This document shows positions 16,564 to 24,665 of a stretch of 64,000 nt of DNA, in pieces. The stretch lies in contig NZ_VTPX01000002.1 of assembly GCF_008298015.1 (NCBI RefSeq), forward strand, positions 248,001 to 312,000. The letters run 5' to 3'. Below the pieces are notes generated by a model that saw only the letters and a program-made list of their open reading frames with translations, did not search any database and was not told the origin of the DNA. Source of the stretch: Salinicola corii (lineage in GTDB: Bacteria; Pseudomonadota; Gammaproteobacteria; Pseudomonadales; Halomonadaceae). A program made the translations under genes and the position numbers. Position 1 is the stretch's first letter, and every line of letters begins with the position of its first letter.

Positions 16564-17805
16564 TCATCTCGACAGCACGCGCAGATGTGATTGCAACATG
16601 TCCAGGTCGAGATAGGTGCCCTGGAGATGGCGCTTGCCGGTGTTGGGGTCGAAGGCATTGCGACCGTGCAGCACGCGGCGGTTGTCGAAAGCGACCATCT
16701 GGCCGGGTTCCAGCGTCAGCTCCACGCGGCCCTCGGGGCGACGCAGGATCTGCCATAGTGCGCGATAGGCGTCGTACCAAGCCTCGATCCGGTCCGGCGG
16801 CAGGCTCAGCGTATCGCGAATCCAGTTGTTGAAGCGGATCTCGCGCGGGTTGCCGCTCTCGTCCAGGTCGAGGACCGGCTCGCGCACGGCGATATCGTGG
16901 CCGTCGTCCTGGAAGCGGAAATCGATCAGCGTCTCGGACAGTACACGGAAGGCTTCGGGGTTCTCGGCACGCAGCGTCTCGGCGGCGGCGAAGCCGTCGG
17001 CGAAGCTGGATTCGCCGCCCTCGGCGTCGTTTTCCAGGCAGTAGAGCAGCTGGATATCCGGCGGTTGGCGCCAGTTGGGCAGGTCGGTGTGCAGTTCGAG
17101 ACCGATCGCCGTATAGGCGGCGTTGTTCGGATTGGGGACCGAGCGCACGTCGAACCGGGCGCCGAAGTTGGTCGAACGCATCGGGCCAATGCTCTCGGCG
17201 ATGCGCGACACTTCCTCCAGCTCGCACGGCCCCTGATCGAGTATGACCAGGCCATCACGCAGCAGGGCGGTGGCCCAGCGGCTGCGACCGTCGCTGCCAT
17301 CGATGAAGTCGGCATGGCTGACGTGGCTCGGCGTAAAGTGTGTCGGCCACGGCGTCGGTGTCGGCAGCAGCGTGGCGAGTTCCTGTCCGGGGCAGCGCTG
17401 ATAGAGCCAGCCGGCATCGAATCGCGACACGTGTCCATCCCGCCAGGTCAGCGTCAGTGCACTGGCGTCGAACTCGAACGATGCCAGCGCGTCACCGCCG
17501 TCGAGGCGCTCCCACAGGGGATCGTCGAGCAGCTTGTAGAGGCGCTCCCGGGTCAGCGGATGGCGGCACTGGTCGCAGGCGCAGTGATCGCGGAGCCACA
17601 TCAACGGGAATTGGCCGGCGCGGCCGTCGGACCAGTTCAGCGTCAGGCGGCGCGCCTGTTGCGTCACGCTCTCTAGCGTGGCGGCCGGCGCACCACTGCC
17701 CTGGCGATAGCGGCGCAGTTCGGCCATATCGATGGGCGTCTGGCCCTGACGAGCAGTCAGAGCGTCGTTGAAGGCGCCTCCGGATGACAAAAGAGCGGAT
17801 GACAA
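16564..17805 (-). CDS. Gamma-butyrobetaine dioxygenase (2-oxoglutarate, Fe(II)-dependent)
   Basis: A 413-residue enzyme that hydroxylates gamma-butyrobetaine to L-carnitine. The N-terminal DUF971-type zinc domain carries Cys75-x-Cys77-x2-Cys80 and a later His125, as in known gamma-butyrobetaine hydroxylases. The C-terminal TauD/TfdA double-stranded beta-helix carries the iron facial triad H239-x-D241 (LELHTD) and H380 (RVLHGRNAF), with a 2-oxoglutarate-binding Arg shortly after. It is upstream of the binding-protein gene and divergent from a LysR gene. The arrangement suggests uptake of gamma-butyrobetaine and conversion to carnitine, which halophiles can turn into glycine betaine. Trimethyllysine dioxygenase is the main alternative but is not expected in bacteria. 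Confidence 0.88.
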   Translation of the reverse strand: MSSALLSSGGAFNDALTARQGQTPIDMAELRRYRQGSGAPAATLESVTQQARRLTLNWSDGRAGQFPLMWLRDHCACDQCRHPLTRERLYKLLDDPLWERLDGGDALASFEFDASALTLTWRDGHVSRFDAGWLYQRCPGQELATLLPTPTPWPTHFTPSHVSHADFIDGSDGRSRWATALLRDGLVILDQGPCELEEVSRIAESIGPMRSTNFGARFDVRSVPNPNNAAYTAIGLELHTDLPNWRQPPDIQLLYCLENDAEGGESSFADGFAAAETLRAENPEAFRVLSETLIDFRFQDDGHDIAVREPVLDLDESGNPREIRFNNWIRDTLSLPPDRIEAWYDAYRALWQILRRPEGRVELTLEPGQMVAFDNRRVLHGRNAFDPNTGKRHLQGTYLDLDMLQSHLRVLSR

Positions 17806-17919
17806 AGGGCACTTCCTCGATGGCTGACAGCGCCATCTTCGTTAACGATGTGTGTCATTGAGTGCCCCTAGAATGCGGATTGCTTCGGACCATGACAAAC
17901 GATTAATCTGGCCGCTAAG

Positions 17920-17931
17920 GCCAAGCTTGGC
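17920..17931. promoter_or_regulatory. Perfect palindrome GCCAAGCTTGGC, candidate LysR operator
   Basis: A 12-bp perfect palindrome flanked by CTAA on both sides, in the 212-bp gap between gamma-butyrobetaine dioxygenase and the divergent LysR gene. Nearby bases repeat the theme (GATTAATC at 17901-17908; TTAGCC around 17953). Candidate binding region for the LysR product. Confidence 0.4.
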
Positions 17932-18017
17932 TAATGGCCGGCTTTGTCTATTAGCCTAACGGCTGACTCCCGGTATTTCAGCCACACCCTTCCAGCAAGT
18001 TCCTTTCAGGAAACGAG

Positions 18018-18893
18018 ATGTCCGAACTTCCCCCGGTACTGTGGCTGCAGGCGTTCGAGGCGGCAGCGCGAACACTGAGCTTCACCGAGGCGGGTCGGGA
18101 GCTCGGCGTCACTCAGTCGGCGATTAGCCAACGTATCCGACTGCTCGAGGATCGAGTCGGGCAGTCGTTGTTCGTGCGCTATCCACGTAGCCTGGCGCTG
18201 ACTCCGGCCGGGCAGGCGTGGTTGCCCAGCGTGCAGGGCGCGTTCACCCGCCTTGCCGAGGGCACCTCGGAAGTCTTCGGCCCCAGCCCCGGTGCGCCGG
18301 TCACTCTACGAGCCACGCCGGCCATGCAGCAGACCTGGTTGGCGCCGAGATTGATCCATTTCCAGCGGATGCATCCCGAGATCACCCTGCGCCTGGTCAG
18401 CGCGATCTGGGCAGACGATTTCGGCGCCGAAGGGGCGGATCTGGAAATTCGCTACGGCCATGGCGACTGGAACGACGTGATGGCGGAGTGTCTGGGGGAA
18501 GAGCGGCTGTTGCCGGTCTGCTCGACCGCGCTGGCGGCGGCACTCGACACGCCCGAGGATCTCGCCGGCAAGACGTTGCTGCACGCGGCGGGATTCGCTG
18601 CCGGCTGGCCGCGCTGGCTGGTGGAAGCGGGGTTCGCTGGTCTGGAACACCGTTGCCAGGCAATGATCTGCGACACCCACGTGACCACGCTGGCGCTGGC
18701 TTCCTACGGCGGTGGCATCGCGCTGTCGCATCGCCGTCTGCTCGAGGCCAGCCGCGATCTGGTGGCACCGTTCGATCTCGATATGCCGACCGACGAAGCC
18801 TTCTGGCTGGTCCGTCCCAGCCGTCGGCAGTTGCGTCCGTCGGCGGCGGCGCTGTGGGAGTGGCTCTCCCAGACCAGCGAATCGCCGCCGTGA
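18018..18893 (+). CDS. LysR-family regulator (GcvA-like)
   Basis: A 291-residue LysR regulator. The N-terminal helix-turn-helix includes RTLSFTEAGRELGVTQSAIS, followed by RIRLLEDRVGQSLFVRYPRSLALT, a wording characteristic of the GcvA/CdhR-type branch often linked to quaternary amine and amino-acid catabolism. It is transcribed away from the gamma-butyrobetaine dioxygenase gene with a palindrome-containing gap between them, so control of that gene and the binding protein is likely. CAGGAAACGAG upstream of the ATG supplies a ribosome-binding site. Confidence 0.86.
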   Translation: MSELPPVLWLQAFEAAARTLSFTEAGRELGVTQSAISQRIRLLEDRVGQSLFVRYPRSLALTPAGQAWLPSVQGAFTRLAEGTSEVFGPSPGAPVTLRATPAMQQTWLAPRLIHFQRMHPEITLRLVSAIWADDFGAEGADLEIRYGHGDWNDVMAECLGEERLLPVCSTALAAALDTPEDLAGKTLLHAAGFAAGWPRWLVEAGFAGLEHRCQAMICDTHVTTLALASYGGGIALSHRRLLEASRDLVAPFDLDMPTDEAFWLVRPSRRQLRPSAAALWEWLSQTSESPP

Positions 18894-18961
18894 ATCCGCG
18901 CCCGGAATCGCGGCGGGCGCTACACTATGTTGACGTAGCAGATTCTCACCGGAGATGGACC

Positions 18962-19402
18962 ATGCGAACGCTCATCACGCCCGCCAGGCGCCGCACCACG
19001 TTGACCGCGACCTGTCTCACGCTAATCCTGGCTGGCACGACGCTGGTCAGCGCTCCCGCCGTCGCCGATGGCGTTTCCGTCGTCGATCCCCAGACCGGCC
19101 ACCGCGTCAGGCTGCCGGATAATGACCGTGACGGACGCGCCGACTACGTGCCCAAGCGCCTGGACGTCCACGTCAGTCCCGGGCTGACCTATCCGCGGGA
19201 AACGCGAGAACAACGGCCCAGCGGTGGTGGATCGATCTGCCACGGCAACGATGGCGGCTCGACCGTCTCCACGGCGCGGCGGAGCTGCAACCCCAGCGCT
19301 CCCGCCGGCGATGGCGGCGCCTGGGAAGCGCCCGATACGTCCACGAGCTCGCCGTCGACACCGACCCGCCCGAGCACGTCTTCGTCCACCCGGCTCAACT
19401 GA
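18962..19402 (+). CDS. Small secreted protein of unknown function
   Basis: A 146-residue protein not assigned to a family. It starts at an ATG with GGAGATGG a few bases upstream and has an Arg-rich n-region, a hydrophobic core (LTATCLTLILAGTTLVS) and a probable cleavage site after APAVA near residue 35. The mature part has one Asp-rich, calcium-loop-like segment (DNDRDGRADYV), then a Gly/Ser stretch with two Cys and a Ser/Thr/Pro-rich C-terminus. It lies 68 bp after the LysR gene and is convergent with threonine aldolase. A periplasmic or exported role is inferred only from the signal peptide. Confidence 0.6.
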   Translation: MRTLITPARRRTTLTATCLTLILAGTTLVSAPAVADGVSVVDPQTGHRVRLPDNDRDGRADYVPKRLDVHVSPGLTYPRETREQRPSGGGSICHGNDGGSTVSTARRSCNPSAPAGDGGAWEAPDTSTSSPSTPTRPSTSSSTRLN

Positions 19403-19412
19403 GCGAACCGCT

Positions 19413-20426
19413 TTACCCGCGTTTGAAATACTCGCCAACGACGTCGACGACGCGGTCGATATCGCCCATCGAGACATCGCGGTGGGTGACGAAGCGCGGT
19501 GCGTAGAGTGCGCCGACCAGGATATCGCGCGCTTTCAGCCAGGCGTGCAGATCGGCCGGATCGAGTGCCGGGCGGGTGAATTCGACGAATACCATGTTGG
19601 TGGCCTGTGCCGTCACCGTGATGCCGTCGATCTCCGCCAGGCCCGCCGCCAGACGCTCGGCCTTGGCATGGTCTTCCACCAGCGGCGTGAGCTGATGCTC
19701 CAGCGCGTATTCGCACGCCGCCGCCAGCATGCCGACCTGGCGCATGCCGCCGCCGACCACCTTGCGCCAGCGCCGCGCCGTCTCGATGAAATCGGCAGCC
19801 CCGACCAGCACCGATCCCGCCGGCGCCCCCAACCCTTTCGAGCAGCAGATCGAGATCGTATCGAAGGGTGTGCACAGCGCTTTCAGGCTGGCACCGGTCG
19901 CCGCCGCCGCATTGCCGATTCGCGCCCCGTCCAGATGCGTCGCCAGGCCGAAGCGACGTGCCAGAGTGGTGGCCGCTTCGACATAACCGGCGTCCAGGAC
20001 CTGGCCGTGGAAGGTGTTCTCCAGCGTCAGCAGGCGCGTACGCGCGAAGTGCGGATCGATCGGTTTGACGGCGGCCTCGATCTTCTTCAGCGGCAAGGTA
20101 CCGTCGGCCTCGTTCTCGATCGGCTGCGGCTGGATGCCGCCCAGCACCGCCGCGCCACCGCCCTCCATGCGATAGGTGTGCGCCTGCTGGCCGACGATGT
20201 ACTCGTCGCCGCGCTGGCAGTGGCTCAACAGCGCCACCAGGTTGCTCTGGGTGCCGGAGGGGAAGAACAGTGCCGCCGCCTTGCCGGTACGCTCGGCGAT
20301 ATAGGCTTCCAGGTGCGCCACGCTCGGGTCGTCGCCCCACACGTCGTCACCGAGCGGGGCGTCGAACATTACCTGGCGCATCGCCTCGCTGGGGCGGGTG
20401 ACGGTGTCGCTGCGGAGATCGATCAT
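19413..20426 (-). CDS. ltaE: Low-specificity L-threonine aldolase
   Basis: A 337-residue PLP-dependent aldolase that cleaves L-threonine and L-allo-threonine to glycine and acetaldehyde. The N-terminus MIDLRSDTVTRPSEAMR is diagnostic, followed by GDDVWGDDPSV and the PLP-lysine region CCSKGLGAPAGS. Length matches E. coli LtaE. It is a single gene, convergent with the small secreted-protein gene upstream and in the same direction as, 69 bp away from, the hydrolase gene at 20496. Glycine produced here could feed glycine betaine or one-carbon metabolism, but no operon link is visible. Confidence 0.92.
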   Translation of the reverse strand: MIDLRSDTVTRPSEAMRQVMFDAPLGDDVWGDDPSVAHLEAYIAERTGKAAALFFPSGTQSNLVALLSHCQRGDEYIVGQQAHTYRMEGGGAAVLGGIQPQPIENEADGTLPLKKIEAAVKPIDPHFARTRLLTLENTFHGQVLDAGYVEAATTLARRFGLATHLDGARIGNAAAATGASLKALCTPFDTISICCSKGLGAPAGSVLVGAADFIETARRWRKVVGGGMRQVGMLAAACEYALEHQLTPLVEDHAKAERLAAGLAEIDGITVTAQATNMVFVEFTRPALDPADLHAWLKARDILVGALYAPRFVTHRDVSMGDIDRVVDVVGEYFKRG

Positions 20427-20495
20427 GGTGATAGCCTTGTGAGAGTTATATGGTAGGCGTCGATTTATGCTTCGATGACTAGCCCCTAGTATCCA

Positions 20496-21290
20496 TCATT
20501 TACGGACTCTGTTTTCCAACTCGTCCAGCCACCGCTGGATATGCCCTGCGACTTCCTTCGGCGCTTCCAGCGGCAACAAGTGGCCGATACCTGCCAGTTC
20601 CTGTATTTCCGGGGTCGGTAGAAAGGGCACGAGCCGGTCGGCGAGAACGGCTGGAGGATCCACTCGATCGCACTCACCGGTCAACAGCAGCGTCGGCACA
20701 TTGATGCATTGTGTCGTCTCGCTGATGTCTTCGAGCATGGCGGCGGCAGGCCAGGCGGCCTTGGCAGCCGGATCGCCGGCCAAACTGTCGGCAATGGCGC
20801 GTTCGCGCATCATCCCGGCGAGCGGCGTCTCCGTGAGCACATTATCGAGTGTCTCTTCGACACTCGCGCGGCTGTCATAGGCCGATTGCATGGCAAGACG
20901 CTGAGGCTCCGGAACATCCATTGGCAGGGCGGGGGACGATGCCACCAGCACCAGTTTCTTCAGCCAGGCCGGCCGCTGGCCCGCGAGATACTGGGCAATC
21001 TTGCCACCCATGGAATGACCGACCAGTACGACATCGCGGAGCTGATACGCGTCAATCATCCCGCTAACCGACTCGGCCAGGTCCGCAATCCGATACCCGT
21101 GCCGCGAAGGGCTGGACTGCCCCCAACCCGGCAGATCCGGCATCAGGCAACGACCCTGCCCGCCAAGTGCCGTGGCCACATCGGTCCAAGTGCGACCAGA
21201 ACCGCCCCAGTAGTGCAGAAACACGAGCGTGCGATGCGCAGCGCCATGCTCCGAGACATGAAGAGTGGCACCATCCGTTTCGATCATCAT
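20496..21290 (-). CDS. Alpha/beta-fold hydrolase
   Basis: A 264-residue serine hydrolase. The nucleophile elbow is GHSMGG, the acid is in GECDRVDPP and the His in GIGHLLPLEAP; the oxyanion loop is LHYWGGSG. The N-terminal HVSEHGAAHRTLVFLHYWGG shows no signal peptide, so it is cytoplasmic. It is most like BioH/3-oxoadipate enol-lactonase-sized hydrolases; the substrate is unknown. The gene is divergent from a LysR gene starting at 21403, which probably regulates it. A small inverted repeat ATCGC-CAA-GCGAT lies between them at 21337-21349. Confidence 0.8.
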   Translation of the reverse strand: MMIETDGATLHVSEHGAAHRTLVFLHYWGGSGRTWTDVATALGGQGRCLMPDLPGWGQSSPSRHGYRIADLAESVSGMIDAYQLRDVVLVGHSMGGKIAQYLAGQRPAWLKKLVLVASSPALPMDVPEPQRLAMQSAYDSRASVEETLDNVLTETPLAGMMRERAIADSLAGDPAAKAAWPAAAMLEDISETTQCINVPTLLLTGECDRVDPPAVLADRLVPFLPTPEIQELAGIGHLLPLEAPKEVAGHIQRWLDELENRVRK

Positions 21291-21402
21291 CTCTTTCTAC
21301 TCCCAACACGTACGAGGAGTCGCTATCCTGAATAAGATCGCCAAGCGATGGAATGTGGCAAAAATGAAATGCCATCGATCATGCAATGAGGGAATCGGGT
21401 TC

Positions 21403-22296
21403 ATGGATCGTTTCCGACAAATCGAAGTCTTCATCGCAGCGGTCGAACACGGCAGCATCGCCGCTGCCGGAAGAGCGTTGGATCTTTCGCCTGCCATGGC
21501 TGGCAAATATCTGAGTGCGCTCGAATCGACGCTGGGAACGCGACTCATGCATCGCAGCACCCGCGCGTTGTCGCTAACCGAGGCCGGCCAGCAATACCTG
21601 GTGGCGTCAGAGCGCATTATCGATGCTCTGTTGGAGGCGGACGCCGAGGCACGCGAGGGCCGCAGTCAGCTTGCCGGGGAGATTCGTCTCGGCGTGCCGC
21701 GCGCCTTCGGTACGTTGACGCTGGCGCCGATGCTGGCTGCGTTCTGCAGCGCTCACCCAAGGATCACGCTGAACCTGCACACGGATGAGCGCTACGTGGA
21801 TCTGGTCGATGGCCGGCTGGACCTTGCCGTGCGCATCGGGCAACTCCCCGATTCGGCTTTGCATACCCGCCCGCTCGGGAGTATCCGTATGGGCCTCTGC
21901 TGTGCGCCCGGCTTGCTAGCCCCTGGCGCGAGGCGAGATGTTTCGCACATTTGCCAGTTACCACGACTGGTGTTCACGGAGGCCCGCTCGCCCGGCGACT
22001 GGATGGTAAGTGATGGTAAAAATGGTGCGCACGTGATCGACGGCCCTGCCGTCATGCGCTCGGATGACATCATCCTGCTGGTTCGTGCGGCGATCGAAGG
22101 CCTCGGTATCGTGTACGCGCCCATGTTCGTGCTCGACGAGCCGCTGAAAGACGGCCGCCTGGTACGGCTCCTGGCCGATCACCAAGCGACACGACTCGAC
22201 CTGCAGATCGTTTATACCGATCGCCACCATCAGCCCGCACGAGTCCGCGCCCTGATCGACTATCTGGCCGCCTGCTTTCAAGAGGCATGGACTTGA
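21403..22296 (+). CDS. LysR-family transcriptional regulator
   Basis: A LysR regulator of about 297 residues: MDRFRQIEVFIAAVEHGSIA begins the winged helix-turn-helix and a substrate-binding-like effector domain follows. The ATG at 21403 is chosen because AGGGA lies 9 bp upstream and the product then begins at the conserved LysR N-terminus; an in-frame ATG at 21265 would overlap the divergent hydrolase gene. It belongs to the CrgA-like branch that often controls a divergent hydrolase or oxidoreductase gene. Confidence 0.86.
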   Translation: MDRFRQIEVFIAAVEHGSIAAAGRALDLSPAMAGKYLSALESTLGTRLMHRSTRALSLTEAGQQYLVASERIIDALLEADAEAREGRSQLAGEIRLGVPRAFGTLTLAPMLAAFCSAHPRITLNLHTDERYVDLVDGRLDLAVRIGQLPDSALHTRPLGSIRMGLCCAPGLLAPGARRDVSHICQLPRLVFTEARSPGDWMVSDGKNGAHVIDGPAVMRSDDIILLVRAAIEGLGIVYAPMFVLDEPLKDGRLVRLLADHQATRLDLQIVYTDRHHQPARVRALIDYLAACFQEAWT

Positions 22297-22357
22297 TGCA
22301 GCAATACGCCTGGTTTATCTCTGTAAAGAGCGAGAGCGGGCACTCAAGTCTGTCGAT

Positions 22358-23341
22358 TTATATATGTACAAGAACTTTCCCTATGACTTTATGACGCTCC
22401 AGTGTCTCGTGAGCATGGATGATGCTTTCTAGAGGTAAGTTCAACCCGATTTTGGGAAAATACCTCCCCGCCAATAGACAAGAGGTGATGTCCTTTATGG
22501 CTTTCTGCTTTGCCTCGTCAGGCACGTTGTAGATATAGACGAAGCGGAAGACGCATCCATGGATCATGGACTGCAGTAACGGAATGGATAATTCGTCCAT
22601 CGCGCTATCGGTTGCATAGGCGCCAATAACTCCGCCTTGAGACAAGCAGGCCAGGTTGATGGCAAGATTGGACTTCAAAGCGACATCGACAATGTGATCG
22701 ACGCCGAGTCCATTGGTTGCTTGTAGAACGAGATTCGCAACATCTCCTGATGCTCGGTCGAGCACCAGGTCCGCACCATTTGCCTTTGCTACAGTGGCCT
22801 GATCAGCATTCGTCACCGTTGTCGAAACCCACGCGCCAGCCCATTTTGCCAACAGAGTTGCTGCTGTTCCGACCACTCCGGCACCGCCATGTATCAATAC
22901 CCGCCGACCTTCGAGATTGCCATCGGAAAACAGGCAGCGGTGAGCGGTTAACGCCGGAATGCCAAGCGAAGCACCCACTTCGAACGATACCGCGTCAGGC
23001 AAATGAACGGCTTGGCTCGATGGTAATACAACGTATTCTGCTGCCGTTCCCATTGCTCGACCAAACTGCGCTTCATAAACCCAAACCCGCTCACCACGTC
23101 TTTCGGGTGATACATTGGCGCCGACAGCATCAATAACGCCTGCGCCATCCTGGTGAGGAATGATTCGCGGGTAGGGCATTTCCGCTGAGAAGCCGGTTCT
23201 CGCCTTGATATCAGTCGGATTCAATCCGGAAACATGAATGCGCACCCGGACCTCATCCGGCCCGGGCTCTGGAGTCGGAAACTCGTCGACAACCAATACC
23301 TCCCGGGCACTGCCCTGGGCCTCATAGTAGGCTGCTTTCAT
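22358..23341 (-). CDS. Zinc-free NADPH:quinone reductase/zeta-crystallin-type MDR oxidoreductase
   Basis: A medium-chain dehydrogenase/reductase of about 327 residues. The nucleotide-binding motif is GGAGVVGTAATLLAKWAG. Zinc-binding cysteines of classical alcohol dehydrogenases are absent, pointing to quinone or enone reduction with NADPH. The ATG at 23341 (MKAAYYEAQG) has GGAGAG upstream and matches the family N-terminus; an in-frame ATG at 23446 would run into the operator region. It is divergent from an HxlR regulator. Quinone-reductase/HxlR pairs of this kind (compare QorB/QorR and YodB-regulated genes) respond to electrophiles or diamide-like stress. Confidence 0.86.
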   Translation of the reverse strand: MKAAYYEAQGSAREVLVVDEFPTPEPGPDEVRVRIHVSGLNPTDIKARTGFSAEMPYPRIIPHQDGAGVIDAVGANVSPERRGERVWVYEAQFGRAMGTAAEYVVLPSSQAVHLPDAVSFEVGASLGIPALTAHRCLFSDGNLEGRRVLIHGGAGVVGTAATLLAKWAGAWVSTTVTNADQATVAKANGADLVLDRASGDVANLVLQATNGLGVDHIVDVALKSNLAINLACLSQGGVIGAYATDSAMDELSIPLLQSMIHGCVFRFVYIYNVPDEAKQKAIKDITSCLLAGRYFPKIGLNLPLESIIHAHETLERHKVIGKVLVHI

Positions 23342-23448
23342 CAGTATTCTCTCCACGCCCTGTATCAGAAATGTACGCGACAAGGCTGTTAGTCGCCGCG
23401 GAGATGGATTCTGGAGTCTTTCATGCGCGCTGAAAAGTAGGTACATTG

Positions 23449-23474
23449 TTTATACATAGGTATAAAATTTATAC
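23449..23474. promoter_or_regulatory. Triple half-site operator for the HxlR regulator
   Basis: Three alternating perfect 7-mers: TTTATAC (23449-23455), GTATAAA (23460-23466) and TTTATAC (23468-23474), separated by ATAG and a single A. Any two neighbours form an inverted repeat. It occupies the gap between the divergent quinone-reductase and HxlR genes and abuts the HxlR start. A TATACT (23470-23475) inside it could act as a -10, in which case translation of HxlR would begin at a later ATG. Confidence 0.6.
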
Positions 23475-23476
23475 TA

Positions 23477-23833
23477 ATGGGCGCTTTTCGAACGATGAAA
23501 AATCAAGAAATGCACGAATACCGATGCACTGTGGAAGCAACCGTTGCGGTCGCCGGCGGTAAATGGAAGCCGCTTGTTATTTACTATTTATTGAGTGGGA
23601 CGAAACGGTTCGGGGAGCTTCGCAAGCTTATCGGTGGTGTCACTCAACGGTCTTTGACGTTGCAACTTCGAGAGCTTGAAGCACATGGCATCATCTCCCG
23701 CGAAGTGTTTGCGGAAGTTCCTCCTCGCGTAGAGTACTCACTCACGGAGCTTGGGTTGACTCTTTCCCCTGTACTTGACGCCATGAAAGCGTGGGGAGAC
23801 AACTACTTATCGTGGCAACAGACCGACGAATAA
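23477..23833 (+). CDS. HxlR-family transcriptional regulator
   Basis: A winged-helix regulator of up to 118 residues with the HxlR signature YRCTVEATVAVAGGKWKP, including the N-terminal Cys used by YodB/QorR-type members as a redox or electrophile sensor, followed by LLSGTKRFGELRK and the recognition region. The start is uncertain: ATGs at 23477, 23495 and 23510 are all in frame and none has a strong ribosome-binding site; the operator immediately upstream of 23477 makes a later start plausible. It is divergent from the quinone-reductase-like gene, its probable target. Confidence 0.85.
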   Translation: MGAFRTMKNQEMHEYRCTVEATVAVAGGKWKPLVIYYLLSGTKRFGELRKLIGGVTQRSLTLQLRELEAHGIISREVFAEVPPRVEYSLTELGLTLSPVLDAMKAWGDNYLSWQQTDE

Positions 23834-23979
23834 CAGGTGCGCAGATTGATGTCTCGGGTGTAAGACACCTTCGGAAAATATAAAGCCAAGGTTGACCATC
23901 GAGGCCAATTTGCTTGGTCAAGAAAGCTGACGCATGATGCCAATTCTCTCCAATGATCAACGAACGGCAGGAGCACCGC

Positions 23980-24276
23980 ATGAAGCAGTATGCCGTGGTG
24001 GCTTACGACTACACCGACGACGACGCGCTCGAGCGCCGGCTGGCCAATCGGGATGCGCATCTGGCAGGCGTACGGGAGCTAACCAAACAGGGGAAGTTCC
24101 TCAGCGGCGGCGCGATCCTGGATGATGACGGCAAGATGGTCGGCTCCAACGCGCACTTTCGCTTCGACGACCGCGCCGATCTCGAAGCGTGGCTCGAGAC
24201 CGAGCCCTATATGACCGGGCGGGTATGGGAGCGAATCGACATTCGCGAAGTGAAGCTCTTCGATCCGAACGCCTGA
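23980..24276 (+). CDS. YciI-family protein
   Basis: A 98-residue protein of the YciI (dimeric ferredoxin-like barrel) family: MKQYAVVAYDYTDDDALERRL, then R-A-H-L and GGAILDDDGKMVGS, with the conserved His-Asp region. The ATG at 23980 has AGGAG 6 bp upstream and gives the normal family N-terminus. Family members are small enzymes or binding proteins of poorly defined function (one homologue, TftG, is a dehydrochlorinase). It is followed after 5 bp by the next gene, so the two are probably cotranscribed. Confidence 0.85.
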   Translation: MKQYAVVAYDYTDDDALERRLANRDAHLAGVRELTKQGKFLSGGAILDDDGKMVGSNAHFRFDDRADLEAWLETEPYMTGRVWERIDIREVKLFDPNA

Positions 24277-24281
24277 GAATC

Positions 24282-24626
24282 ATGACCGACGCTCAATCCC
24301 TCCCCGCGCAGGTTCGCCAGCTGCTAGAGACGGCGCCTCGCGAGACTCTGCCGCTGACCTACCAGCAACTCGCCGAGGCGTTGGGATTGCGACCGCCGCG
24401 CACCATCCAGCGCGTCGCCCAGGCACTGGAGAGCACGATGCGCGAGGATGCCCAGCAAGACCGGCCCTTTATCGCCGCGCTGGTCGTCAGCCGCCGTGGT
24501 GAAGGGCTGCCGGCGCAGGGTTTCTTCGATCTCGCGGTGGAGCTGGGGCGATTTCCCGCCGGCCCGGCGCAATATGCCAAGGCCTGGCGGCAGGAGTTCG
24601 AGCGTGTGCTGGCGGCGAAGGCATAA
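24282..24626 (+). CDS. Uncharacterised small protein with helix-turn-helix-like N-terminus
   Basis: A 114-residue protein I do not recognise by name. Residues about 24-50 (LTYQQLAEALGLRPPRTIQR) look like a helix-turn-helix segment, and the rest is a compact helical/basic protein ending KAWRQEFERVLAAKA. It has no signal peptide or membrane segment. It starts 5 bp after the yciI-like gene and shares its codon use, suggesting an old, stable operon. DNA binding is possible but not shown. Confidence 0.65.
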   Translation: MTDAQSLPAQVRQLLETAPRETLPLTYQQLAEALGLRPPRTIQRVAQALESTMREDAQQDRPFIAALVVSRRGEGLPAQGFFDLAVELGRFPAGPAQYAKAWRQEFERVLAAKA

Positions 24627-24665
24627 GCGCACGCTGCCAACTGCCGATTCAAGCTGAGGCGTGGA

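Noticed and set aside
18218-18961. Upstream extension of the small secreted protein frame
   Set aside because: It overlaps the LysR gene in another frame and would bury the signal peptide; the ATG at 18962 with its own ribosome-binding site is the better start.
23341-23446. Longer N-terminus of the quinone-reductase-like protein starting at 23446
   Set aside because: The extra 35 residues have no family counterpart, run up to the operator, and the ATG at 23341 has GGAGAG upstream and the conserved MKAAYYE start.
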